Source: Bradyrhizobium algeriense (lineage in GTDB: Bacteria > Pseudomonadota > Alphaproteobacteria > Rhizobiales > Xanthobacteraceae). From it: 64,000 nt of DNA. Below the pieces are notes generated by a model that saw only the letters and a program-made list of their open reading frames with translations, did not search any database and was not told where the DNA came from. The stretch lies in NCBI RefSeq assembly GCF_003062295.1, contig NZ_PYCN01000008.1:220251-284250 (forward strand), written 5' to 3'. Positions 26,834 through 35,802 of this stretch are shown here, in pieces (the stretch's first letter is position 1; the number at the start of each line of letters is the position of its first letter). A program made the position numbers and the translations under genes.

Positions 26834-27412
26834 TCACTCCGCCGGCACGATGCTCGGCGCCAGGATCGCTTCGAGATGTTCGGGGCGGTCGCGGTTGACC
26901 TTGAGCAGGAATTCGTCCGCGACCCCGCGCAGTTGCTTGCTCAGCTTGCTCGCCATCGTGGCGGTGTCGAGCTTGGTGCGTTCGCGCACGATCGCCTGAA
27001 TGGCGTTGATGTGGTGGGTGATCAGCTCCGCCGGGACCTGGTCGAGGTCGGGCGCGTGTTCGATGATGCGGCAGAGGCTTTCGGCGGCAGCACCCGCGGA
27101 AGGGAAGCCGAACGTGGCGGCGTCGCCCTTGATGTCGTGGGCGGCGCGAAACAGCTCTTCGCGGTTGTCGACGGTGAAGCCGTCGCGGAGGACGACCGCA
27201 TGCGCCGCCGAGAGCCGGTCGGCCTCGATAGTCATCCAGTTCTTGAATTCGCCGGACAGTCCGGCGAGCGCCTTTTCCGCGCGCCCGACGGGATCGTCGA
27301 GGTCGGATTCGGGAACGCGCAGCAATGCCTTGCGCAGGGAGTTGGGCTGCGTGATCACGTGGTGATCGCCAAACGACTTGACCTGTATCGTCCCGGGCTT
27401 TTCTTTCGCCAT
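26834..27412 (-). CDS. Hpt (histidine phosphotransfer) domain protein
   Basis: A 192-residue phosphorelay protein. The phosphoacceptor motif is AAHDIKGDAATFG with His92. The rest is helical and carries no kinase domain. It starts 21 nt after the response-regulator gene stops, so the pair forms an operon and probably exchanges phosphate. No sensor kinase is adjacent, so the input must come from elsewhere. The C-terminus ends LAPSIVPAE. Confidence 0.85.
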   Translation of the reverse strand: MAKEKPGTIQVKSFGDHHVITQPNSLRKALLRVPESDLDDPVGRAEKALAGLSGEFKNWMTIEADRLSAAHAVVLRDGFTVDNREELFRAAHDIKGDAATFGFPSAGAAAESLCRIIEHAPDLDQVPAELITHHINAIQAIVRERTKLDTATMASKLSKQLRGVADEFLLKVNRDRPEHLEAILAPSIVPAE

Positions 27413-27433
27413 GATGGTCTCTCCAGGCCGGCG

Positions 27434-27979
27434 CTAGACGGCCGAGCGCGCCTTGTCGAGCAGCGACGGCTGTTGCATGACTTCCACCTCGCCGCCGACG
27501 CGGCGCTCGGGGCCGATATAGGCGTTGTTGGTGTTGCGCCGGCGGTCGGGGCCGAAATAGGTCTTGGTCTTGATGAAGGGGCGCGGGTTGGCGACGACGT
27601 TGAGAATGCGCTGGTAGAGTCCCTTGGCCGAGATCGGCTTCGCCAAAAACTCGGTGACGCCAGCATCGCGTGCGACGGTCACGCGGCGCTTCTCCGAATG
27701 CCCGGTCAGCATGATGATCGGCGCGTAGGGATTGCCCTTCGATTCCGGCTGCCGGATCATCTGCGCCAGTTCGAGGCCGTCGAAGATCGGCATTGACCAG
27801 TCGGTGATGACGATATCGGGCACGTAATGGCTGTACATTTCCAGTGCAGTGGCGCCGTCCTCGGCCTCATAGGCCTCGCGCGCGCCGAACGAATGCAACA
27901 GCGTCCGCAAGATGCGGCGCATGTGCGGATTGTCGTCGCAAATCAGAAACCGCAGCTTGTTGAAGTCGATGCGATACAT
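27434..27979 (-). CDS. Single-domain response regulator with a C-terminal tail
   Basis: A 181-residue receiver protein. The acidic pair D15/D16, phosphoacceptor D60 (VITDWSMP), T92 (MLTGHS) and K114 (FLAKPIS) are all in place. Instead of an output domain it has a roughly 55-residue tail with two GPxRR motifs (YFGPDRRRN and IGPERRVG). It is followed 21 nt later by the Hpt gene. A CheY-like or phosphorelay-shuttle role is likely; which process it serves is not visible. Confidence 0.9.
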   Translation of the reverse strand: MYRIDFNKLRFLICDDNPHMRRILRTLLHSFGAREAYEAEDGATALEMYSHYVPDIVITDWSMPIFDGLELAQMIRQPESKGNPYAPIIMLTGHSEKRRVTVARDAGVTEFLAKPISAKGLYQRILNVVANPRPFIKTKTYFGPDRRRNTNNAYIGPERRVGGEVEVMQQPSLLDKARSAV

Positions 27980-28146
27980 GGTCCGGCCCGGCCCAGCAAA
28001 ACAGTATACTGGTGTTAACCATATCGCGGCGCTCGTTAAGGAATGGTTGCGAAGCCGGCCTATCAGGCTCGCGCGAATACCCGATGGCGCTACTTTTTTC
28101 GGATAGGAACCCGGTTCAAGGTCAACGGGCGGTCACCGGGCGGGCG

Positions 28147-28926
28147 TCAGGACCCGAACTGCTCGCGCAGGATGCGTTCCTCGAGGCTGTGACCGGGATC
28201 GAACAGCATCCGCATCGAGATCGTCTTGTCGGACAGCACCTCGACGCGGCATACATCGCGCACGTCGTCATGGTCGGCGGCGGCCGCGACCGGACGTTTC
28301 TCGCCCTCGAGCACCTCGATGACAACGAAAGCGGAGTTGGGGAGCAGGGCGCCGCGCCAGCGGCGCGGGCGGAACGCGCTGATCGGGGTCAGCGCCAACA
28401 GCGCGGCGTTGATCGGCAGGATCGGCCCCTGGGCCGAGAGATTATACGCGGTGGAGCCGGCCGGCGTCGCCACCAGGATGCCGTCGGCGATCAATTCCGC
28501 CATCCGCTCGTGCTCGTCGATCAGGATGCGCAGATGCGCGGCCTGGTTGGTCTGGCGAAACAGCGCGACCTCGTTGATGGCGTGATGCAGGTGCACCGTG
28601 CCATGGATGTCGGTGGCGCGCATCAGGAGCGGATTGATCAGGGATTCCCGCGCCGCCGCCAGCCGCGTCTGCAGGTCGTGCGTGGTGTATTCGTTCATCA
28701 GGAAGCCGACGGTGCCGCGATGCATGCCATAGATCGGCTTGCCCGAGCGCATGTGGCGATGCAGCGTCTGCAGCATCAATCCGTCGCCGCCGAGCGCCAC
28801 CACGACGTCGGAATCGTCGGCATCATGATTGCCGTAGAGCTTGACGAGCTGCGCCAGCGCGGCCTGCGCCTCGGTGCTTGCGCTCGCGACAAAGGCGATC
28901 CGGTCGTATCGCTTGGGGGTGGCCAT
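28147..28926 (-). CDS. nadK: NAD kinase
   Basis: Phosphorylates NAD to NADP in the cytoplasm. The 259 residues have the diagnostic GGDG motif (VVALGGDGLMLQTLH), the NE-type motif in GFLMNEYTTHDL and the nucleotide-binding TPAGSTAYNLSAQGPILP. The length is slightly short of the E. coli enzyme (292), as is usual in Rhizobiales. It starts at 28926 with MATPKRYDRIAFVAS. The 167 bases to the response-regulator gene show no other feature. Confidence 0.95.
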   Translation of the reverse strand: MATPKRYDRIAFVASASTEAQAALAQLVKLYGNHDADDSDVVVALGGDGLMLQTLHRHMRSGKPIYGMHRGTVGFLMNEYTTHDLQTRLAAARESLINPLLMRATDIHGTVHLHHAINEVALFRQTNQAAHLRILIDEHERMAELIADGILVATPAGSTAYNLSAQGPILPINAALLALTPISAFRPRRWRGALLPNSAFVVIEVLEGEKRPVAAAADHDDVRDVCRVEVLSDKTISMRMLFDPGHSLEERILREQFGS

Positions 28927-29066
28927 CGGACGACGAACTCTCGGGTAGCGCCAGGATTGGGTGGCGCCGGATTGCGCCGCGCTCGTCTATACACCTTAGG
29001 CAGGCTTGTCGAGATAGCCCGGCGGCACTTTCGCGCCGGTAACGTAAACCGCTGGTCATCAGGGCG

Positions 29067-31223
29067 TCATTTTTCCTGCAACGTCCGGATCGGGTCCCAA
29101 TCCTCGCCCGGCGGGTTTTGGGCCAATTCCCGGGCCCGCGCGGCAAACAACGATGCCGGCCGGTCGATGTCGGCCGACCGGCCGAAATACTGCGCGGCGC
29201 GCTCGAATTCGCGGGCGCGCCATTGCGCAAGCCCGTCGGCGTAGTCGGTGATCAATACCGCTTGCGAGGATGTCAGCCCGGCCGACAGCGCCAGCAATTC
29301 GTAGATTTTCAGCGCCTGGGTTCGCCCCTTGACCCTGATGGCGTCGAGTTCGCGCCAGGCGAAGGCTTCGCCGGTGAGGGCTACGGTGGTCTCGGAAGCG
29401 ATGACGGTGGTGCCGTAGAATTTGTTGGCGCCCTCCAGCCGCGACGCCAGGTTCACGGCGTCGCTCATCACCGAGTAGTTGAAGCGCCGCCGCGATCCGA
29501 AATTGCCGACCAGCGCCTCGCCGGAATTGATGCCGATCCGCTGCGCCAGCTTGTATTCGTGGAAGAGGGGCGAGGAGGCGTTGAGTTCGGCCAGTTGCGC
29601 GCAACAATCCAGTGCGGCGCGCGCCGCATTGGCGGCATGATCGGGGTCGTCCGCCGGCGCGCCGAACACCGCCACGATGGAGTCGCCGATATATTTGTCG
29701 ACATATCCGCCGTGACGCTCGATGACGTCGGTCATCGCCGAAAGATATTCGTTCATCAGCTCCATCAGGTTGTCGGGCGACATCTTTTCCGCGATCAGCG
29801 AAAATCCCTCGATGTCGGAGAAGAACACCGTCACGTCGCGGGTTTCGCCGCCGAGTTCCGGCAATTTGTTCGACGACAGCATGCGGTTGATGACGTGCGG
29901 GGCGAGGTAGAGCGCAAAGCTCTTCTGCAGCAGGCGGCGGTCCTTGTCGGCGATGACGAAGCGGAAGCCGATCGTGGCGGCAAGCGCGAACAGGCTCGCC
30001 AGGAGCGGCTCGGCGATCGGCAGCGCCAGCGCATGGTTGAAGGCGATCGTGGCGCCGGCAATGCTGGCCACGATCACGGCCATCCAGGCCAGTGCTGCGC
30101 TGAGCGGCCGAAACCGCCACGCGGCAGCCGCCGCCAGCACCGCAAACAGGGTAGAGATCAGGAAGCGCACCAGCGGGCCGGGTTCGACCACGGCGTTGCG
30201 CGAGATCAGATTGTTGACCGCTGTCGCATGGATATAGACGCCCGCGATCGTGCTGATTCTGAAGCCGGCCATGACCGGCGTGCTCTCGGCCGCGCAGCGC
30301 GGTGCGCGCGCGCCTTCGATGCCGGTCGCGAAGCGCTTGGAGGTCTGCCGGCGATCCTCGATATCAAGAACAGTACCGAAGATGACGACCTTGCCGTCGA
30401 ACCAACGCCGGAAATAATCCTTATCGTTCTTGACGGCGCACGCACGCAGATCGGCAAACGAGAAGGTCGGGATGTCGTCGGCGCCGCCTTCGAAATTCAG
30501 CGTCATCGTGTTCGGCACGCGGCCCGGAACTGGGTATCCCGCAAGCGTCATCCTTCCGCGCTCGTCGAATTGAGGCGCGGTCCCCAGCGCCCGTGCCGCC
30601 AGCTCGACCGCCATGGTCGGCATTTTCGCGCCGTCGATGGTAAAGGTCAGCGGCACTCGGCGTACAACGTCGTCGCTGTCGGTATGGTCGTTGAGCGGCC
30701 GGATATTCTGCTGCTGGCGTACCGCGATCCGCTGTCCTGACGACGGCATGATCGAGCGGTCGCCCAGAACCTGGCCCAGCACCACCTTGCCTTTGGTGGA
30801 CGCTCCGGCAAGCGCACGCAAAAAGTCGCGGTCGAAACCGCGGATCTTTTCGCCCAGCATGCCGTCGCCAAACGGTATCTCGGACTGTTCGAGCGAGTTC
30901 GGAATCACCACGTCGAAGCCGGCAACCTTGGCGCCGCCTTCCAGGGTCGCAGCTAACACGCGGCCGATCTCGCCGGTCCAGGTCAGCATCGGCGAACCCT
31001 TGAACGGGGCGGTGCGCATGCTTTCCTCGTCGATCGCGACGACGACCGCCGGCGAAGCGGCCGGATCATGGCTGCGGCCGAACATCTCCCAGCGCAGGGC
31101 GGTGAGGATATCGAGGGAGAGCCCGCGGATCGGTCTGGCCACCGGAGAAATCGAAGCCGCCGCGCAGACCAGCGCGATGGCGGCAACCACCATCCTGTTG
31201 CGCGTGCTGCGCCGGATTCTCAA
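29067..31223 (-). CDS. CHASE2-domain adenylate/guanylate cyclase
   Basis: Inner-membrane sensor that makes a cyclic nucleotide. The 718 residues read in order: one N-terminal helix, an extracytoplasmic CHASE2 domain (to about 330; FDVVIPNSLEQ and DRRQTSKRFATG fall inside it), three to four helices near 340-430, then a class III cyclase domain from about 470 (VTVFFSDIEGFSLIAEKMSP, later YVDKYIGDSIVAVFGAP with the metal Asp residues). The upstream FecR-like gene ends 19 nt before it, so the pair is an operon. Adenylate rather than guanylate cyclase activity is more likely but not proven. Confidence 0.93.
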   Translation of the reverse strand: MRIRRSTRNRMVVAAIALVCAAASISPVARPIRGLSLDILTALRWEMFGRSHDPAASPAVVVAIDEESMRTAPFKGSPMLTWTGEIGRVLAATLEGGAKVAGFDVVIPNSLEQSEIPFGDGMLGEKIRGFDRDFLRALAGASTKGKVVLGQVLGDRSIMPSSGQRIAVRQQQNIRPLNDHTDSDDVVRRVPLTFTIDGAKMPTMAVELAARALGTAPQFDERGRMTLAGYPVPGRVPNTMTLNFEGGADDIPTFSFADLRACAVKNDKDYFRRWFDGKVVIFGTVLDIEDRRQTSKRFATGIEGARAPRCAAESTPVMAGFRISTIAGVYIHATAVNNLISRNAVVEPGPLVRFLISTLFAVLAAAAAWRFRPLSAALAWMAVIVASIAGATIAFNHALALPIAEPLLASLFALAATIGFRFVIADKDRRLLQKSFALYLAPHVINRMLSSNKLPELGGETRDVTVFFSDIEGFSLIAEKMSPDNLMELMNEYLSAMTDVIERHGGYVDKYIGDSIVAVFGAPADDPDHAANAARAALDCCAQLAELNASSPLFHEYKLAQRIGINSGEALVGNFGSRRRFNYSVMSDAVNLASRLEGANKFYGTTVIASETTVALTGEAFAWRELDAIRVKGRTQALKIYELLALSAGLTSSQAVLITDYADGLAQWRAREFERAAQYFGRSADIDRPASLFAARARELAQNPPGEDWDPIRTLQEK

Positions 31224-31242
31224 GCGGGATGGCCCGTCACGC

Positions 31243-31908
31243 CTATTCCATCCGCAGCAACCGGCCGACGATCGGCGTCACGCCGGGCCTGGCCTGCGGG
31301 TCTACCCTGAAGACGATCCGCGATGATTTGAACGTTGCGGCATAGAGGCCGCCTGGAGCCAGCGCGACGTTCTCGCTGGCGAAATCGAGGAACCGTCCCT
31401 TGAGCTGGGTGCCGCCAAGACTAATCTCCTGACGCTCGCCCGGCACGTCGAGGCGCCGGATAACCAGCTTGCCGCGGCCTTTGGCTTCCACCAGCGGCGA
31501 CGCTCCGTAAAGCGTGAGCTGCGACTGCGGCAAGGAGGCCGTGTTGTCGACACTGCGCAGCACGGTGGCGGCGACGCCGCTGGTCTCGCGCGTCGTCGCG
31601 TTGGCCTGGCTGGGATCGCAATTCGTCCTCTCGGCCTTGACCTCGGCGAGGTGGACGGCGCTCTCCTCGGTGCCGACGACGACGGTGCCGGCACCGCTGA
31701 TCGTCTCGCGCCGGCATGACTTCAGGTAGCTGAGAATGACCGAGCCGCCGTCGCCGATCTTGATGACCGCCTTGGGCGTCACATAGTCCATGAATTCCGC
31801 GCCGGTGACCTTGCCCTGGACGTCCTCGACCACCGCGACCGGCGAATCTGCGATCGCCGGGGAGGCCAGCGCCAGCAGGCCAAGACAAACAGCAATCGAA
31901 CGTTTCAT
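31243..31908 (-). CDS. FecR-domain secreted protein
   Basis: A 221-residue exported protein: signal peptide MKRSIAVCLGLLALASPAIA, then a FecR-like beta domain beginning VAVVEDVQGKVTGAEFMDYVTPKAVIKIGDGGSVILSYL and a C-terminal beta region. The start at 31908 is the only one that gives a signal peptide. It is the first gene of a two-gene operon with the CHASE2 cyclase, a pairing seen in several proteobacteria. It may feed an envelope signal to the cyclase, which is inference. Confidence 0.85.
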   Translation of the reverse strand: MKRSIAVCLGLLALASPAIADSPVAVVEDVQGKVTGAEFMDYVTPKAVIKIGDGGSVILSYLKSCRRETISGAGTVVVGTEESAVHLAEVKAERTNCDPSQANATTRETSGVAATVLRSVDNTASLPQSQLTLYGASPLVEAKGRGKLVIRRLDVPGERQEISLGGTQLKGRFLDFASENVALAPGGLYAATFKSSRIVFRVDPQARPGVTPIVGRLLRME

Positions 31909-32195
31909 TTTTAAGTCCCCATTGAAAAGCGCAGGTTCATTAGTCGCGCCAGCGCCTGAATGGTTGCATGGATGATCAAAAATACCTGGCCGGTGCGCCG
32001 GTGGAACCGACCGATAGCACCTGACGGCCGGCGAGGACAACCACCGGACGCACTGATCGCTTTCTCACGCGATGCTGTCGGGATTGTGATTTTCGGAAAG
32101 ATTTGTGCTTGTTGTGCATCAGGGCCTCATTGTCGCAGTGTTACGGCAGAATCCGCGGGGCGGCTGGATCGCGGGGCGCGCAGGGAGCAAACGGC

Positions 32196-33776
32196 ATGGC
32201 TTTTCGTTTCACGGCGACGCGCCCCGCGCGTCTTGCCGCTGCCCTTCTGGTCGTGTGTTGGGCAAGCAGTGCGCGCGCCGAGGAGGCCAGTTCGCCAACC
32301 TCGCAGCAGCCGGCCGCGGCCACACCCTCGCCATCGGGCCAGAAGGGCGGAGCAGGGCGGGGCGCCGCTGCGCCAGCTCCCTCTGCCGCCGAACAACACC
32401 GTCTGCCGCCGGATTCCACCACCACGCAGACGCTGGCGCTGCCCGGCCGCACGCTCAACTTCACAGCCACCGCAGGCTCGATCCGAATATTCGACGACAA
32501 GGGCGAGCCGCAAGCCGATATCGCCTACACCTCCTATCAACTCGACGGCGCCGATCGCGCAAGCCGGCCGGTGACGTTTCTGTTCAACGGCGGTCCGGGC
32601 GCGTCCTCGGCCTGGCTGCAGTTCGGCGCCGCCGGCCCCTGGCGCGTGTCGATATCAGGTGCGGGCGCCGTATCGTCAGCGACGCCTGATCTGTTGCCCA
32701 ACGCCGAGACCTGGCTCGACTTTACCGATCTCGTCTTCATCGATCCCGTCGGCACCGGCTACAGCCGCTTCGTTGCGTCCGGCGAGGACGTGCGCAAGCG
32801 GTTCTTTTCGGTCGATGGCGACGTCAATTCGATCGCGCTCGTGATCCGGCGCTGGCTGGAAAAATACGACCGTTTGCTGTCGCCGAAATTCGTCGCGGGC
32901 GAAAGCTATGGCGGCATTCGCGGGCCGAAGATCGTCCGTAATCTGCAGACCGAGCAGGGTATCGGGGTGCGTGGGCTGATCCTGGTGTCGCCGTTGCTCG
33001 ACTTCCGCGACTTTTCCGGCTCGAGCCTGCTGAAATATATGTACAGCCTGCCGAGCATGACGGCGGTGGCCCGTGAAGCCAGGGGCGAGACCAGGGGGCG
33101 GGTGACGCGCGCCGATCTCGCCGATGTCGAGCGTTACGCGCAAGGCGAATTCATCGTCGATCTCCTCAAGGGGCAGGCCGACAAGGAGGCAACGGCGCGG
33201 CTCACGGACAGGGTGGCAACGCTCACCGGGATCGATCAGGCGGTAAGCCGCAGGCTTGCCGGGCGCTTCGAGGTTGGCGAATTTCGCCGCGAATTCGACC
33301 GGCGCAACGGCCGGGTGACCGGGCGCTACGACGGCTCGGTATCAGGCTTCGACCCCTATCCGGATTCCAACACCGCGCATTTCGGTGATCCATCCGGCGA
33401 TCCCCTGATGGCGCCGCTGACGAGCGCAGCCGTCGACCTCGCAGCGCGCAAGCTCAATTGGCGGCCGGATGGCTCGTACCAATTGCTCAGCAACAGCGTG
33501 AACAGGTCGTGGGATTTCGGCCGCGGGCCGGCCGAGTCGGTTTCACAGCTTCGCGAGGTTCTCGCGCTCGATCCGAAAATGAAACTGCTGGTCGGTCACG
33601 GGCTGTTCGATCTCGCCACGCCGTATTTCGCTTCCAAGGTCCTTCTCGACCAGTTGCCGGCCTATGCGAGTGCGGACCGGGTGAAGCTCGTCGTCTATCC
33701 CGGCGGCCACATGTTCTATTCGCGTGACGGCGCACGTCAGGCGTTCCGCGCGGAAGTCGAGGCGGTAATGAAGTGA
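32196..33776 (+). CDS. Serine carboxypeptidase family S10
   Basis: Exported serine carboxypeptidase of 526 residues. After the signal peptide (AALLVVCWASSARA) and a Pro/Gln-rich linker comes the S10 fold: substrate-binding GGPGASSAWLQFGAAGPWR, nucleophile Ser in GESYGG (about residue 237), and near the C-terminus Asp in GLFDLATPYF and His in YPGGHMFYS. All three catalytic residues are therefore present. The start at 32196 has GGGAG upstream; the frame is open 31 codons further. Likely periplasmic peptide or acyl-peptide hydrolysis; the substrate is unknown. Confidence 0.92.
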   Translation: MAFRFTATRPARLAAALLVVCWASSARAEEASSPTSQQPAAATPSPSGQKGGAGRGAAAPAPSAAEQHRLPPDSTTTQTLALPGRTLNFTATAGSIRIFDDKGEPQADIAYTSYQLDGADRASRPVTFLFNGGPGASSAWLQFGAAGPWRVSISGAGAVSSATPDLLPNAETWLDFTDLVFIDPVGTGYSRFVASGEDVRKRFFSVDGDVNSIALVIRRWLEKYDRLLSPKFVAGESYGGIRGPKIVRNLQTEQGIGVRGLILVSPLLDFRDFSGSSLLKYMYSLPSMTAVAREARGETRGRVTRADLADVERYAQGEFIVDLLKGQADKEATARLTDRVATLTGIDQAVSRRLAGRFEVGEFRREFDRRNGRVTGRYDGSVSGFDPYPDSNTAHFGDPSGDPLMAPLTSAAVDLAARKLNWRPDGSYQLLSNSVNRSWDFGRGPAESVSQLREVLALDPKMKLLVGHGLFDLATPYFASKVLLDQLPAYASADRVKLVVYPGGHMFYSRDGARQAFRAEVEAVMK

Positions 33777-33780
33777 CAAC

Positions 33781-33812
33781 AAAAAACCGGCGCGTCCTTA
33801 CGACTGCGCCGG
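33781..33812 (-). terminator. Intrinsic terminator of the TPR gene
   Basis: On the minus strand a CCGGCGC/GCGCCGG stem is followed by a run of six T. It lies 32 nt beyond the TPR-gene stop and next to the convergent S10 stop; the T-run fits minus-strand transcription. Confidence 0.75.
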
Positions 33813-33843
33813 CTGTTCGCAATGACGTGGAGAGGTTAGTGCA

Positions 33844-34377
33844 TCAATAAACCAGCCCCGTGCCCGGCGGCTTTTCCAGCGCGGCGGCGAGTGAGCGATA
33901 TTCCTCGCTTGTCGTGCCGGTGAGCTGAGCGATCCGGTTCAGGTGATATTGCGCCTGGTCGCGGTTGCCCTGTTCGACCTGCCACAGGCCGTAATACTGC
34001 CAGGTCTTGACGTGGCTCGGATCGGCCTTGAGCGCGCGCTCGTACCAGATCTGCGAGACCTTGTAGTCGCCGAGCTTGCGATAGGAGTAGCCGATCAGGT
34101 TGGCGACGGCGGCCTGGTCGTCACGGCCGAGCGCCTTGAGCTGCGTAATCGCCGAGGTGTAGTCGTGGCGGTCGTAGATCGCGGCGTAGGCGGCGCGATA
34201 ACCGTCAGCGAATGCGGTCTGCTCGATGCCCGGGCGGGCTTCGCTGGATTTCTTCTTCTTCGGCGGCGGCGGCGGATCGTTATCGGGTGCGGCGTAGACG
34301 ACGCTAACGACGGGGGCCGCCGCGAGCGTGAGCGACAACATGGCAAGGGTCAAAAGTCTGATCGCAAGTCTATTCAT
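33844..34377 (-). CDS. Secreted TPR-repeat protein
   Basis: A 177-residue product with a signal peptide (MNRLAIRLLTLAMLSLTLAAAPVVSVVYA), a short proline/lysine linker (PPPPPKKKKS) and two to three TPR-like helical repeats (YRKLGDYKVSQIWYERALKADPSHVKTWQYYGLWQVEQGN). Such proteins act as protein-binding scaffolds in the periplasm. The partner is unknown. A terminator follows. Confidence 0.82.
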   Translation of the reverse strand: MNRLAIRLLTLAMLSLTLAAAPVVSVVYAAPDNDPPPPPKKKKSSEARPGIEQTAFADGYRAAYAAIYDRHDYTSAITQLKALGRDDQAAVANLIGYSYRKLGDYKVSQIWYERALKADPSHVKTWQYYGLWQVEQGNRDQAQYHLNRIAQLTGTTSEEYRSLAAALEKPPGTGLVY

Positions 34378-34656
34378 GCATCTCTCCTGATGGCCGGTTC
34401 GGCAATCCTACACCGAAGCCCGTTGATTTGAACCCCCGGCGGTCGAGAACATTCCCGCACCGCTTCACCCGATTTCGCCAATTTTCATCGGCGGTCGCCG
34501 TCAACGGACATGACGAAGATGTCATTCAGATGAACGGAATCGAAAAGTCCGATTCAGGAGGGGTTCAGTGCGCAACCGCTAGCGTCGCCTGCATGATCGG
34601 CGAGCCCGGCCTTTCGACCGGAAATGCCCGCGGGTCCCATGGAGAAGGAGACAACC

Positions 34657-34941
34657 ATGCTCAAGACCATTACCGCAGCGCTCGTCGCCGTTTCCGTTCT
34701 CGCCGCGCCTGCACTTGCCGGCACGACTGGCAAGACCGCGCAGGCTCCGGTGACCAAGTCCACGCAGGCACCCGTCATCAAGGCTGAGGGCAAATCGAAG
34801 GCGCTGAACGCCAATGCAAGGATGGGCCGCCATCACAAGCATTATCGGCATCATCGCCACCACAAGCACATCGGCTTGCACAAGACGCATGCGAAGCACA
34901 TCGCGGTCAAGCACGTGACGCCGGCCGCAAAACGCAGCTGA
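34657..34941 (+). CDS. Small secreted histidine/lysine-rich protein
   Basis: A 94-residue product with a signal peptide (MLKTITAALVAVSVLAAPALA) and a strongly basic, His-rich body: HHKHYRHHRHHKH is followed by further HK repeats. It could bind metal or nucleic acid/acidic polymers in the periplasm. The start at 34657 follows GGAGAAGGAG, an excellent ribosome site. No close functional family is recognised. The 209 bases after it, to the lipoprotein gene, show nothing further. Confidence 0.7.
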   Translation: MLKTITAALVAVSVLAAPALAGTTGKTAQAPVTKSTQAPVIKAEGKSKALNANARMGRHHKHYRHHRHHKHIGLHKTHAKHIAVKHVTPAAKRS

Positions 34942-35150
34942 ATCTGATTCGCTGGCGCGTGTTTCGCCCCCATTGCCCCCCGCGCCTTGCGAATGACAGA
35001 CCAGCCCACGCGCCATTTGCTTCGCTAATGGCCGTGGGCTGGCGCGCGCGCTCAACTTTTCGAGAGCGAAGCGAGGAGATAACCGAGTTGCGAATTCCAT
35101 TTCGCCGCCGGGCGGTCTAAGAGACGGCGAAGGGCAGGGGAAGAGTTCGC

Positions 35151-35576
35151 TTGAAACGTTCGGCCAAATTCGCGGCGATGATGTTGCTGCCGATCATGCT
35201 GTCGGCCTGTGCCGCCGCCATCGATGACAGCAAGCCGATCACCTATACCGACGATCGCGGCGTCTCCAGCCAGCCGTTTCCCAAAAATTTCCGCACCGAA
35301 ATACTGTCGTTCCTGAAGACCTATCTCAACGATCCCGTCGGCGTGCGCGACGCCGTGATGGCCGAGCCGGTCGAGCGCGTCATCGGCGGGCGGCTGCGCT
35401 ATGTCGCCTGTCTCCGGTTTAGTCCGCGCGAGTCCGACGGCAGCTACCGCGAGCCGCGCGAACGCGCCATCCTGTTCGTCGACGGTCGCCTCGACCGCAT
35501 CATCGAAAACGCCGTCGAGCCCTGTGCGGGGATGGCGTACGCGCCATTCGCGGAACTGGAGAAAATGACGCGCTGA
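35151..35576 (+). CDS. Putative lipoprotein, unknown function
   Basis: A 141-residue product starting with TTG at 35151 (GGGGAAG lies upstream). The N-terminus MKRSAKFAAMMLLPIMLSACAAA has a good lipobox (LSAC), so it is probably an outer- or inner-membrane lipoprotein. The mature part ends with two cysteines in RYVACLRF and EPCAGM that could form a disulphide. The family is not recognised; similar small envelope lipoproteins are common in Bradyrhizobium. Confidence 0.7.
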   Translation: MKRSAKFAAMMLLPIMLSACAAAIDDSKPITYTDDRGVSSQPFPKNFRTEILSFLKTYLNDPVGVRDAVMAEPVERVIGGRLRYVACLRFSPRESDGSYREPRERAILFVDGRLDRIIENAVEPCAGMAYAPFAELEKMTR

Positions 35577-35706
35577 TCGCGCGCGTCTGGCTGAGAGCGC
35601 AACAAGCTTGCGGCTTGGGCCGGGCCGGTGTGGCAGAGTCCTTTCCTTCGCGAATTCCATGCTGGCCTCCACACGAGACTGTGATGCCTTGTACCCCATC
35701 TGCATC

Positions 35707-35775
35707 GCATACGATTAAATCGGAAGGGTTGACATCGGGGTTGATGCATCATTTATAGCGCATACGATTCAATCG
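35707..35775. promoter_or_regulatory. Duplicated operator candidate GCATACGATT-N-AATCG
   Basis: GCATACGATTAAATCG at 35707-35722 and GCATACGATTCAATCG at 35760-35775 are identical except for the central base. Each contains the perfect palindrome CGATT-N-AATCG. Their starts are 53 bp apart, about five helical turns, so two regulator dimers would sit on the same DNA face. The second copy ends 27 nt before the hydrolase start at 35803. Confidence 0.6.
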
Positions 35776-35802
35776 CATCAGATGTAGCCGGAGTGAGAAT
35801 CC

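Noticed and set aside
29118..30740. 540-codon frame opposite the CHASE2 cyclase
   Set aside because: Antisense shadow with no family resemblance; the cyclase frame is certain.
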